From the NCBI GenBank assembly GCA_031550725.1, contig JAVBOH010000006.1, positions 56,763 through 120,762 of the forward strand: a stretch of 64,000 bases of DNA, in the 5' to 3' direction. The DNA is from UBA946 sp031550725. Lineage in GTDB: Bacteria; Bacillota; Clostridia; Oscillospirales; Ruminococcaceae. A program made the translations under genes and the position numbers. Positions 54,694-61,820 of the stretch are shown here, piece by piece (position 1 is the stretch's first letter; every line of letters starts with the position of its first letter). Below the pieces are notes generated by a model that saw only the letters and a list, made by a program, of their open reading frames with translations, ran no database searches and was not told the origin of the DNA.

Positions 54694-54714
54694 ATTACCG
54701 CTTCCCGCGTCCAT
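54634..54714 (-). CDS. 26-residue leader peptide upstream of mgtE
   Basis: ATG 54714 has AGGAG eight bases upstream, a better site than many real genes here. The 26-codon frame begins MDAGSGNGIEPR and ends near FFAYVS, and stops 50 bases before mgtE. It lies in the leader from the promoter at 54787, and its codons 7-11 can pair with sequence next to the mgtE anti-ribosome-binding-site arm. It resembles the idea of MgtL-type leader peptides, but the sequence is not related to Salmonella MgtL. Confidence 0.6.
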   Translation of the reverse strand: MDAGSGNGIEPRSSDLSYGAFFAYVS

Positions 54715-54786
54715 TTTTTCATCTCCTTCATATAAGTATTTTTTTATTTGTATGTAAAGTTTTAAGCCCACAAACACACATATATT

Positions 54787-54815
54787 ATTATACACGTTTC
54801 ACACATTTATGTCAA
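54787..54815 (-). promoter_or_regulatory. Consensus promoter of the mgtE leader
   Basis: TTGACA (54815-54810), 17 bases and TATAAT (54792-54787): both perfect. This gives a 5' leader of about 195 bases before mgtE. Confidence 0.8.
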
Positions 54816-54861
54816 CAAAAAAATTATAACTTAACATAACTATACTTATTATTAACATTAG

Positions 54862-54896
54862 AAAAAATAGCCTGCCACAATATGACAGACTATTTT
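54862..54896 (-). terminator. Terminator of the SPFH gene
   Basis: On the minus strand, AAAATAGTCTGTCA pairs with TGGCAGGCTATTTTTT (G-U pairs) over a five-base loop, ending in six T. Confidence 0.75.
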
Positions 54897-54905
54897 CATT
54901 AATCA

Positions 54906-56531
54906 TTATTCATCAATATCCAAATGTGAATTCACAGCAAATATATCAGTCTTAACATCCTTAACTTCATCCTTAATTTCAGTTCCAAGAAGTGTTGGAA
55001 GTTCCATACCGGACTGCTTAAATACTTCATTAAGCGGAGGTACAGATTTCATCATACCTGATAAAAAGTCAGCAGTTGCAGTCTTGCCATCGCCGCCATT
55101 TGCGCCGCTGTCCCATACTGTAACCTTGTCAATCTTGATATTCTTGATAGCATCAACCTGAATCTGCATGAGGTTTTCAAGCTTGTCGGCAATAATAAGC
55201 TTAACAGCCGAATCAGCATCACCGCCAGCAGCCTCAATAAGAGCTTTCATACCCTCTGCCTGCTTTTCAAGGATTTCTTGTGCGCCCCTTGCTTCTGCTA
55301 ACATTTTAGCATAGATAGCATCAGCCTCACCCTTTGCTTTTTGGCGGATAACTTCAGCCTCGGCCTCAGCATCGATAACAGCCTGTTCTTTTTCAATCTG
55401 TGCCTTAACAATGATGTCTGCTTTCTTTGATGCCATTTCAAGCTCTGCTCTTGCAAGTTCAGCTTCCTGCTGTGCCTGATAAGCCTCCTGCTTTGTACGA
55501 GCAGCATTGATAGCTTCAGCAGCCATCGCTTGTTTAAGTGCCTCTGATTCTTTTTCACGACGGTTAGCTTCCGACTGTGAAATAGCAACCTTAGCATTAT
55601 TTTCACCCTCGATAGCAGTTGCATTTGCAGCAGCTACCTGAATACGCTGTTCCTTATGAGCATTTGCCTGACCGATTTCACCATCACGATGAGTTTCAGC
55701 TAAAACTTTTTTAGCATCATTTGTCGCCTTAGCTTCAGCCTCAGCCTCTTTTTGTTTACGAATAGATTCAGACTGTGCAATAGCAACCTTAGCGTCATTT
55801 TCACCCTCAATAGCAGTTGCATTCGCGGCAGCTACCTGAATACGCTGATCCCTGTATGCATTTGCCTGACCAATAGCACCATCTCTGTCCTTTTCAGCAA
55901 CGCTTTTCTTAGCATCATTGATAGCCTTTGCAGCAGCCTCTTTACCAAGAGCCTCAATATATCCTGATTCATCATTAATATCAGTAACATTAACGTTGAT
56001 AAGGCGAAGTCCAATCTTTTTAAGCTCGATTTCAACGTTGTTTGAAACAGCAACTAGGAATTTATCACGGTCAGTATTGATTTCTTCAATATCCATTGTT
56101 GCGATAACAAGTCTTAGCTGACCAAAAATAATATCCTTTGCAAGCTCCTGAATTTCATTAAGCTTAAGCCCTAACAGACGTTCAGCAGCATTCTGCATAA
56201 TCCCTGGTTCAGTCGAGATACCAACTGTAAATCTTGATGGTACATCAACACGGATATTTTGCTTTGAAAGTGCGCTCTTTAAGTCAACATTTATTGACAT
56301 AGGAGTCAAATCCATGTATTGATATGATTGAATTACAGGAACGATAAATGCAGCACCACCATGTATACACTTTGCACTTCGAACATTACCGCTTGAATCT
56401 GAACCAACCTTACCATAAATTACAAGAACTTTATCCGACGGACATTTGCGATAGCGTGATAATATTGCCATTAACACAGCAAAAACCACTAATACGCAAA
56501 CGCATATCAAGATTATGATTTCCATACCCAT
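54906..56531 (-). CDS. Flotillin-like SPFH-domain membrane protein
   Basis: This 541-residue protein has an N-terminal TM (about 4-24), an SPFH/Band 7 domain (about 30-200) and a long Ala/Glu/Lys coiled coil (200-430). The C-terminal part is Gly/Asp-rich near 480. Within the coiled coil a 66-residue unit (NDAKK...GQANA...RIQVAAANATAIEGEN) is tandemly duplicated at 205-270 and 271-336. It organises membrane microdomains. It is downstream of the NfeD-like gene (60 bases), the classic NfeD-flotillin pair. Confidence 0.9.
   Translation of the reverse strand: MGMEIIILICVCVLVVFAVLMAILSRYRKCPSDKVLVIYGKVGSDSSGNVRSAKCIHGGAAFIVPVIQSYQYMDLTPMSINVDLKSALSKQNIRVDVPSRFTVGISTEPGIMQNAAERLLGLKLNEIQELAKDIIFGQLRLVIATMDIEEINTDRDKFLVAVSNNVEIELKKIGLRLINVNVTDINDESGYIEALGKEAAAKAINDAKKSVAEKDRDGAIGQANAYRDQRIQVAAANATAIEGENDAKVAIAQSESIRKQKEAEAEAKATNDAKKVLAETHRDGEIGQANAHKEQRIQVAAANATAIEGENNAKVAISQSEANRREKESEALKQAMAAEAINAARTKQEAYQAQQEAELARAELEMASKKADIIVKAQIEKEQAVIDAEAEAEVIRQKAKGEADAIYAKMLAEARGAQEILEKQAEGMKALIEAAGGDADSAVKLIIADKLENLMQIQVDAIKNIKIDKVTVWDSGANGGDGKTATADFLSGMMKSVPPLNEVFKQSGMELPTLLGTEIKDEVKDVKTDIFAVNSHLDIDE
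55524..55919 (-). repeat. Tandem duplication within the SPFH gene
   Basis: Two copies of a 198-base unit encode 66 residues each, sharing stretches such as RIQVAAANATAIEGEN exactly. They keep the coiled-coil frame. Confidence 0.8.
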
Positions 56532-56591
56532 TAAAATAATCCTCCCTTAATGTAAAATGATTTGTTTATGTAATAGCTTTAAGCTTTACAA

Positions 56592-57269
56592 TCAATCGTC
56601 CTGTTCAACAACAAGAATTTCGCCACGCAAGTCAGTTACACGCACACTTTGTCCAGTCGTCAGCATAGTATCATCATGAGTAATTGCTGTACATTCCATA
56701 AAACGCCCCTGAAAAGTTAATGTAACCTTTCCCTCACCCTTTGCATTCGCTGGAATTGGCATATATACAACGGCATTTTCACCAATCGCATTCTTGAAAT
56801 TAACCGTACCGTTCTCTGCCAAACCTTTCATGGATTTCACAAGAACTGCAACGCCATACATCGCAGCAACACCTGCTAAAATACCGATTACAACTGCGCC
56901 AATCACAGGGACATTAACAGACATCAGAGCAATTGACATCCATGAAAATACTGCAAAAAATGCAAGCAAACCCTGCACCGAAAGCAATCTTAAGCTATCA
57001 TAATTCGGTACAACATGACCAGAAATATCAGTCATATCAGCGGATATATCAACATCAGTATTAAAATCAACATCTATATCAGTATCTATATCAACATCAA
57101 AATCAACATCTGCCTCAAATCCAGATGTATCACTTATATTAACATCTCCGCCATCAGCAAATCCTGCAAATGAGAAAATCGTTTGCAATATAAGCACTAA
57201 TGTTGACGGTATCGCTATGCAGTAAAGCACTTTCAGGACAATATTAAGGCTCTCCCACCATACATTCAT
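56592..57269 (-). CDS. NfeD-like membrane protein with Asp-alternating segment
   Basis: This 225-residue protein has TM1 at about 12-36, an Asp-rich segment at 54-81, two more TMs (about 98-120 and 124-145), and an OB-fold NfeD C-terminal domain (150-225; IGENAVVYMPIP, TGQSVRVTDLRGEILVVEQ). The Asp segment alternates Asp with Val, Phe, Ile or Thr, so it could be a beta strand with an acidic face exposed outside the membrane. It is cotranscribed with the SPFH gene. Confidence 0.88.
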   Translation of the reverse strand: MNVWWESLNIVLKVLYCIAIPSTLVLILQTIFSFAGFADGGDVNISDTSGFEADVDFDVDIDTDIDVDFNTDVDISADMTDISGHVVPNYDSLRLLSVQGLLAFFAVFSWMSIALMSVNVPVIGAVVIGILAGVAAMYGVAVLVKSMKGLAENGTVNFKNAIGENAVVYMPIPANAKGEGKVTLTFQGRFMECTAITHDDTMLTTGQSVRVTDLRGEILVVEQDD

Positions 57270-57401
57270 TTTCTTGTCCTCCTTTAACCATTTTAGTAAA
57301 TCAAATTTACCTATATTATAACTGTTATCGTTTAATTTGTCAAGTACTTTTATAGGATTTATTAAAATTTTTATTCATATAGAAAAAAGTATGTTTTGGG
57401 C

Positions 57402-57430
57402 TTGACAAAACGTAAATGGTATGTTACAAT
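57402..57430 (+). promoter_or_regulatory. Promoter of the XRE regulator gene
   Basis: TTGACA, 17 bases and TACAAT upstream of the 57545 gene. Confidence 0.75.
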
Positions 57431-57447
57431 ATGTAAATAGTATTTAC
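57412..57447 (+). promoter_or_regulatory. Putative operator of the XRE regulator
   Basis: GTAAATGGTAT (57412-57422) within the promoter spacer and GTAAATAGTATTTAC (57433-57447, perfect dyad) just after the -10 element form a direct repeat of an 11-base half. Placement across the promoter suggests autorepression. Confidence 0.55.
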
Positions 57448-57544
57448 GGACGCTTTTTACCAAATGTAGTGCGTTATCAATGCATATATGCTTTATTTAT
57501 TCATTATAGAAATGCATTTATAACCTTATTGGAGGGATTTATTT

Positions 57545-58102
57545 ATGACACCTGCTGAACGAGGAAAGCGGATAAAAGAGGCACGCCTTGCGAAAAAATT
57601 GACGCAAAGCGAGGTTGTCGGCGATTTTATAACGAGAAATATGCTTAGCCAGATAGAAAGCGGAACTGCTACCCCATCTGTAAAAACGCTTGAATACCTT
57701 GCTGAAGTACTGGATTTACCTGTTTCCAGTCTTATGCCAGGTAACGAGGACAACGATGGATTTTCATATATTTCACCTATTCTTAGTAAATTTTTGACCG
57801 CTAAGGAGTATTATTTGAATTCCGAATTTGAAGCTTGTGTTAATGAACTGAGCAATGCTGAAAATACTGGTAGTCTTGATGATGAATACATGGCATTGCT
57901 TGCACTTGCTTTCTTTGGTCTTGCCAAGCAGTTTGCTGACAAGGAAAATCTTATCAAAGCGGTTGAATATGCAAAGCTTGCGGCTGACACCTCCGAAGTT
58001 GGAATTTACGCAAATTCTTCTCTTAAAAATGATGCTATAAACTTGCGAAATAGTCTTGCAAAAGCACTCAGCAGCTATTATGCAGGACTTGTTTCAGATT
58101 AA
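57545..58102 (+). CDS. XRE-family transcription regulator
   Basis: This is a 185-residue protein. HTH_XRE is at about 5-62 (RGKRIKEARLAKKLTQSEVVG, MLSQIESGTATPS). The C-terminal 110 residues are helical and TPR-like (EYYLNSEFEACVNELSNAE). A ligand or peptide sensor is possible. GGAGG precedes the ATG. It is divergent from the NfeD operon, which it may regulate through the operator at 57412. Confidence 0.88.
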   Translation: MTPAERGKRIKEARLAKKLTQSEVVGDFITRNMLSQIESGTATPSVKTLEYLAEVLDLPVSSLMPGNEDNDGFSYISPILSKFLTAKEYYLNSEFEACVNELSNAENTGSLDDEYMALLALAFFGLAKQFADKENLIKAVEYAKLAADTSEVGIYANSSLKNDAINLRNSLAKALSSYYAGLVSD

Positions 58103-58110
58103 ATATTAAT

Positions 58111-58145
58111 GGCAGATACATTTTTCGTGTATCTGCCTTTTTTAT
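58111..58145 (+). terminator. Terminator of the XRE regulator
   Basis: GGCAGATACA and TGTATCTGCC form a perfect 10-bp stem with a seven-base loop and a T-run. Confidence 0.9.
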
Positions 58146-58165
58146 ACATTTTTGAATTGTTCTAG

Positions 58166-58302
58166 TGCAAGGATTTTGAGCATTTTATGCGAAAAATCTT
58201 GCACTTTGCAGACAGTCAATCAAGAAACAATACGAAAATACGTTGTATTTTCGTATATAAAATCCCGTTAAAAACGGAATTATTCAATACGCATTATTTA
58301 GT
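58166..58302 (+). repeat. Modular dispersed repeat, copy B
   Basis: TGCAAG (58166) and CTTGCA (58198) close a first hairpin containing TTGAGCAT. Then come GCAGACAGTCAATCAAG, an 11-bp hairpin TACGAAAATAC-GTT-GTATTTTCGTA (58231-58255), TATAAAATC, CCGTT-AAA-AACGG, and ATTATTCAATACGCATTATTTAGT as a tail split here for clarity at TTCAATACGCATTA. The tail overlaps the stop codon of the DtxR gene. Confidence 0.7.
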
Positions 58303-58672
58303 TATGCCTATCTCTTATATGCTCTTTTAATTTGATGAATGACTCAATGCTAATATCATGCTCAAGCTTGCATGCATCCTCTGCTGCAGTTTTTTCGCTC
58401 ACTCCAATACCGATAAGCCAATCTGTTAGTACTCTGTGACGTTCATATATACTTTCTGCAACTTCCTTGCCTGTTTCAGTAAGTGTTATATATCCATCAG
58501 AATCAATACTAATGAAACCACCGTCCTTTAATATGCCCATTGCTCTGCTGACGCTTGGTTTTGACAAGTCCATTTCCCTTACTATATCAATCGAACGCAC
58601 ATCAACACCACGATTTTTAAGCACTAATATTGTTTCAAGGTAATTCTCGCCTGATTCATGTATATTCGGCAT
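58298..58672 (-). CDS. DtxR/MntR-family metal-dependent repressor
   Basis: In this 124-residue repressor a winged HTH covers 1-75 (MPNIHESGENYLETILVL, DLSKPSVSRAMGILKDGG) and a metal-binding/dimerisation helix region 76-124 has candidate ligands His, Glu and Asp (ERHRVLTDWLIG, ACKLEHDIS). It senses Mn2+ or Fe2+. It has no SH3 domain, like MntR. Its stop codon is supplied by repeat copy B. No metal transporter lies adjacent; regulated genes are elsewhere. Confidence 0.88.
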   Translation of the reverse strand: MPNIHESGENYLETILVLKNRGVDVRSIDIVREMDLSKPSVSRAMGILKDGGFISIDSDGYITLTETGKEVAESIYERHRVLTDWLIGIGVSEKTAAEDACKLEHDISIESFIKLKEHIRDRHN

Positions 58673-58713
58673 TGCTCAATCCATCCTTCGCATTATATAT
58701 ATATCACAATTAT

Positions 58714-58739
58714 ATTGCACACAATATTTTTGTGCACAA
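58714..58739 (-). promoter_or_regulatory. Dyads upstream of the DtxR gene
   Basis: ATTGCACACAAT (58714-58725) and TTGTGCACAA (58730-58739, palindrome) lie upstream of the gene and could be an operator for autoregulation. Confidence 0.4.
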
Positions 58740-58750
58740 TGATTATTTCG

Positions 58751-59320
58751 TTAAATTTCATATGTCCTTAGTATATCCTGAGCTATGCTCCTTGGGTGGA
58801 CATTAGCATCCATAGCACGCTTTAAAATCTGCTTATGTGCTTCATCCTCTGAAATACGCAAGTACTGCACAAGCGTCCATTTCGCTCTGTCAATAAGTTT
58901 TATATCCTTGATTTTTGTTTCAAGACTGCTTTTCTCGTCATGAAGTGTTTTAATCGTTTCTCTTGTATGCATAACAAACCGCATTGCCTGTATTAAAAGT
59001 GCTTTATTCACAGGTCTTGGCAGGACATATGCACCTGTAAAACCTATCTTTTCAGCCACCATACTGCTTGATTTCTGGGACACCGAAATTATCATTGCCG
59101 AGTCAGTATTCTGATAAATAAACGATGCCAGTTCAAGCCCATATTCATTTGAAAGCGGTACATTAATAAAAACCAAATCATATGCATTATCTGTAACAAG
59201 CTTACGTGCATTACTGCCGTCCGAATATGATATTTTATCAAAACCATATTCACTTGCTGATACTGATATATTTTCTATTGCTTCATCAGACGATGAGAGT
59301 ATCAATATTTTTCGTTCCAT
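58751..59320 (-). CDS. ANTAR-domain RNA-binding antiterminator with pseudo-receiver
   Basis: This 189-residue protein has a receiver-like domain (1-115) and a C-terminal ANTAR domain (about 130-188, DRAKWTLVQYLRISEDEAHKQILKRA split around the LMxxxxxxExxA-type core). The phosphorylation Asp is replaced by Asn53 (LVFINVPL), so it is not phosphorylated by a kinase in the usual way. ANTAR proteins bind a double hairpin in mRNA leaders and prevent termination. GGCGG and AT-rich sequence precede the ATG. Target genes are not visible nearby. Confidence 0.88.
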   Translation of the reverse strand: MERKILILSSSDEAIENISVSASEYGFDKISYSDGSNARKLVTDNAYDLVFINVPLSNEYGLELASFIYQNTDSAMIISVSQKSSSMVAEKIGFTGAYVLPRPVNKALLIQAMRFVMHTRETIKTLHDEKSSLETKIKDIKLIDRAKWTLVQYLRISEDEAHKQILKRAMDANVHPRSIAQDILRTYEI

Positions 59321-59798
59321 ATTCCCATCCGCCTTTCACATGATATTATATATTATATCATATTTATGAAATTTGTAAAGTTCTTTTGCATAAAATCATA
59401 CTTAAACGGATTATATCAGAATTGTTCAGTAAACATTATATTTATTCAAAACTATTTCAATGGCTGTACAACAAGCTTGTTTGTTGGACTAAATTGATCT
59501 GCTATATCCTCAACAAATGGTATAAACTTACTACCAATATTATGCTTTGCATTTATCATAAAAACACACCTCAATTTTTTGTATTTAACCTTTACATTTT
59601 TATAGATTAATTATATAATAGTATAAAACAGAGATGGATTCTATAAATATTGCTGCTGATTATATAAATATCGTATCAAAGGAGAGGTGTTATGTTTAGA
59701 AGATTATAAGTTGATAAAACATAAAAACAAAATATAAAGTATTTAGATAAGAGCAATACTGGTGGTACATATTAGATTTTTTATGAGGGGTAACTGTC
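59321..59798. other. AT-rich gap with a five-codon remnant ORF
   Basis: About 480 bases without a supported gene. AAAGGAGAGGTG leads a five-codon frame (MFRRL) at 59692-59709, which may be the end of a decayed gene. A 74-codon frame at 59386 has neither ribosome binding site nor recognisable composition. Confidence 0.6.
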
Positions 59799-60437
59799 AT
59801 GCCAAACTTATCAAGAGGTATTATGCTCGAAGGAATTTCATGTTCAGGTAAAACATCAACAATGTATGCATTAAAAAGGCTATTTTCGTCTGATTTGAAT
59901 TTAGAACGCAACATAATCATGTTAGGCGAACATTATACACAAGTGCTTAATTCCGTAAATGGCGTGCTGAAACACCATGAACAAAATAAACATATTGATA
60001 TGTTATTCGAGCGAGTGGCTATGATTGAACAGCTGCATGAATGGGGATGTTCACTTGGCGATTTTAGGCGAACTTCACGAGGTTTATATACCGTTCTTGA
60101 AAGAGGTTTAATTAATCATATTGCTTATTATAAGGACTTTGATGATAAGCGAATTATTGAACTTAGTGAACGATTTTCGAGTGTTGGTATGGAAGTAATT
60201 TTGCTTATTGTATCGGATGAAAATATAAAAATACGAATACAAATGAGAGAACATCAGATGAATATTTCTGATACGGAATCAAATCGAAATAACCTTACAG
60301 AACAGTTGAAAATACAGCAGGATGATATGCTTACAGCAATTCAGAAAACTAAGATACCATCAAGAATAATTTATACTGATTCTATGAATTGGGATGAATA
60401 TGCTAAGATTATTACCTTAGATAGTGATGTTATATAA
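59799..60437 (+). CDS. P-loop kinase-like protein (first)
   Basis: This is a 212-residue protein. The Walker A motif GISCSGKT is at 12-19. The rest resembles thymidylate/nucleoside kinase-like or other small-molecule kinases, with an Arg-rich lid segment (IKIRIQMREHQMN). GAGGGG precedes ATG 59799. The substrate is unknown. It is the first of a five-gene cassette. It is only weakly similar to the 62809 kinase. Confidence 0.8.
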   Translation: MPNLSRGIMLEGISCSGKTSTMYALKRLFSSDLNLERNIIMLGEHYTQVLNSVNGVLKHHEQNKHIDMLFERVAMIEQLHEWGCSLGDFRRTSRGLYTVLERGLINHIAYYKDFDDKRIIELSERFSSVGMEVILLIVSDENIKIRIQMREHQMNISDTESNRNNLTEQLKIQQDDMLTAIQKTKIPSRIIYTDSMNWDEYAKIITLDSDVI

Positions 60438-60488
60438 TTACATATCATCATTAAACAACTTCACAATTTATAGCAAGGAGCATATAAA

Positions 60489-60944
60489 ATGAACATAATA
60501 AACATTCGCAAAAACCCTGAATATAAGAACAAAGCCATCCTATATTTTCAAGAAATATGGGCAAATGAAGATAATAAAATGATATATGATGATTGCATTT
60601 CAAGAAGTATAGAAACTAATAGTCCTATGCCTATTTGGTATTTGCTTGTTGATAACGGTAAAATAATTGGTGGTGCGGGACTTATTACAAACGATTTTAT
60701 TAGCTGTATGGATCTAATGCCTTGGTTATGTGCTTTACATATTGATGAAAATTATAGAGGGAAAGCTTTGGGAAATCTGCTTATTGAGCAGATAAAGAAA
60801 GATACAGCAATGCTAGGATTTGACAAGCTATATCTTTGTACCGACCATATTGGTTATTATGAAAAATATAATTTTTCTTACATTTGCATTGGTTATCATC
60901 CTTGGGGTGATAGTTCGAGGGTTTACGAATGTACAGTTAAATAA
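60489..60944 (+). CDS. GNAT N-acetyltransferase
   Basis: This 151-residue acetyltransferase has GGAGLITNDF, then LCALHIDENYRGKALGN (motif A, CoA loop) and YYEKYNFSYIC near the end. AAGGAG precedes the ATG. The substrate is unknown; it may modify a small molecule or an antibiotic. Part of the kinase cassette. Confidence 0.85.
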   Translation: MNIINIRKNPEYKNKAILYFQEIWANEDNKMIYDDCISRSIETNSPMPIWYLLVDNGKIIGGAGLITNDFISCMDLMPWLCALHIDENYRGKALGNLLIEQIKKDTAMLGFDKLYLCTDHIGYYEKYNFSYICIGYHPWGDSSRVYECTVK

Positions 60945-60958
60945 AATTGGAGGGTATA

Positions 60959-61804
60959 ATGTATAAACTTCTCATAATTGACGGCAGCAATCTGCTATTC
61001 CAAATGTTCTTCGGAATGCCATCACGAATAATTAACCATGATGGAAAAGCAATTCAAGGTACACTTGGCTTTGTTGGTGCATTTCTGAAAATTATACGTA
61101 TGACAGAACCTACACATATTGCAGTTTTGTTTGATGGTGAGCATGAAAATGAACGTACAAATTTGGATGTTGACTACAAATCCAACCGTCCCGATTTTAG
61201 CCGAACACCTGATGAAGAAACACCATTTTCACAGTTACCGGATATTTATGATGCACTTGATTACTTGAAAATTATGCATACTGAAACTACCTACTGCGAG
61301 GCTGATTATTTAATTGCTGGGTATGCTTTTACATATGGGAGTGAAATGGAAGTTGTGATTTCTTCATTTGACAGTGACTTCTTTCAGCTAATTACAGACA
61401 ATGTATCGGTACTGCGTTACCGTGGTGAGAAAACTGTCATCTGTACTCCTGCTTATATAAACGAAAAGCTTGGTATAAATCCGTCACAATATGCTGATTT
61501 TAAGTCGCTGACTGGTGATACTTCTGATAATATTAAAGGTGCAGAAAAGGTTGGACCTAAAACTGCTATGACACTTTTGAATGAATTTGATACGCTTGAA
61601 AATGTACTTTTAAATGCTGAGAAAATTGCAAAACCATCTGTTCGAGAGTCTATTATAAAGAATGTGGAAAGACTTCGTACTAATTATAAACTTATTAAAC
61701 TGACTGATAAAGCTTCACTTCCTTTTGAGCTTTCAGAGCTTTTGTATTGTTATGATGGGATAACTACAAATGAGGTGCTTAGAGGGATTGGGTTAAAATT
61801 ATAG
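60959..61804 (+). CDS. Stand-alone 5'-3' exonuclease
   Basis: This 281-residue protein corresponds to the N-terminal domain of DNA polymerase I (FEN superfamily). Acidic metal-site residues lie in LIIDGSN, VLFDGEH, CEADYLIA, SSFDSDFF and TGDTSDNIKG, followed by the H3TH motif (AEKVGPKTAMTLL). It cleaves 5' flaps or single-stranded 5' ends. ATG 60959 follows GGAGG by five bases. In a cassette of small-molecule enzymes its presence is unusual. Confidence 0.9.
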   Translation: MYKLLIIDGSNLLFQMFFGMPSRIINHDGKAIQGTLGFVGAFLKIIRMTEPTHIAVLFDGEHENERTNLDVDYKSNRPDFSRTPDEETPFSQLPDIYDALDYLKIMHTETTYCEADYLIAGYAFTYGSEMEVVISSFDSDFFQLITDNVSVLRYRGEKTVICTPAYINEKLGINPSQYADFKSLTGDTSDNIKGAEKVGPKTAMTLLNEFDTLENVLLNAEKIAKPSVRESIIKNVERLRTNYKLIKLTDKASLPFELSELLYCYDGITTNEVLRGIGLKL

Positions 61805-61820
61805 GATTGGAGTGTTCAAT

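Noticed and set aside
54584..54815. M-box (ykoK) Mg2+ riboswitch before mgtE
   Set aside because: None of the conserved M-box segments is found; the leader ORF and helices explain the region better.
59386..59610. 74-codon frame in the gap before the kinase cassette
   Set aside because: No ribosome binding site and no protein-like composition.
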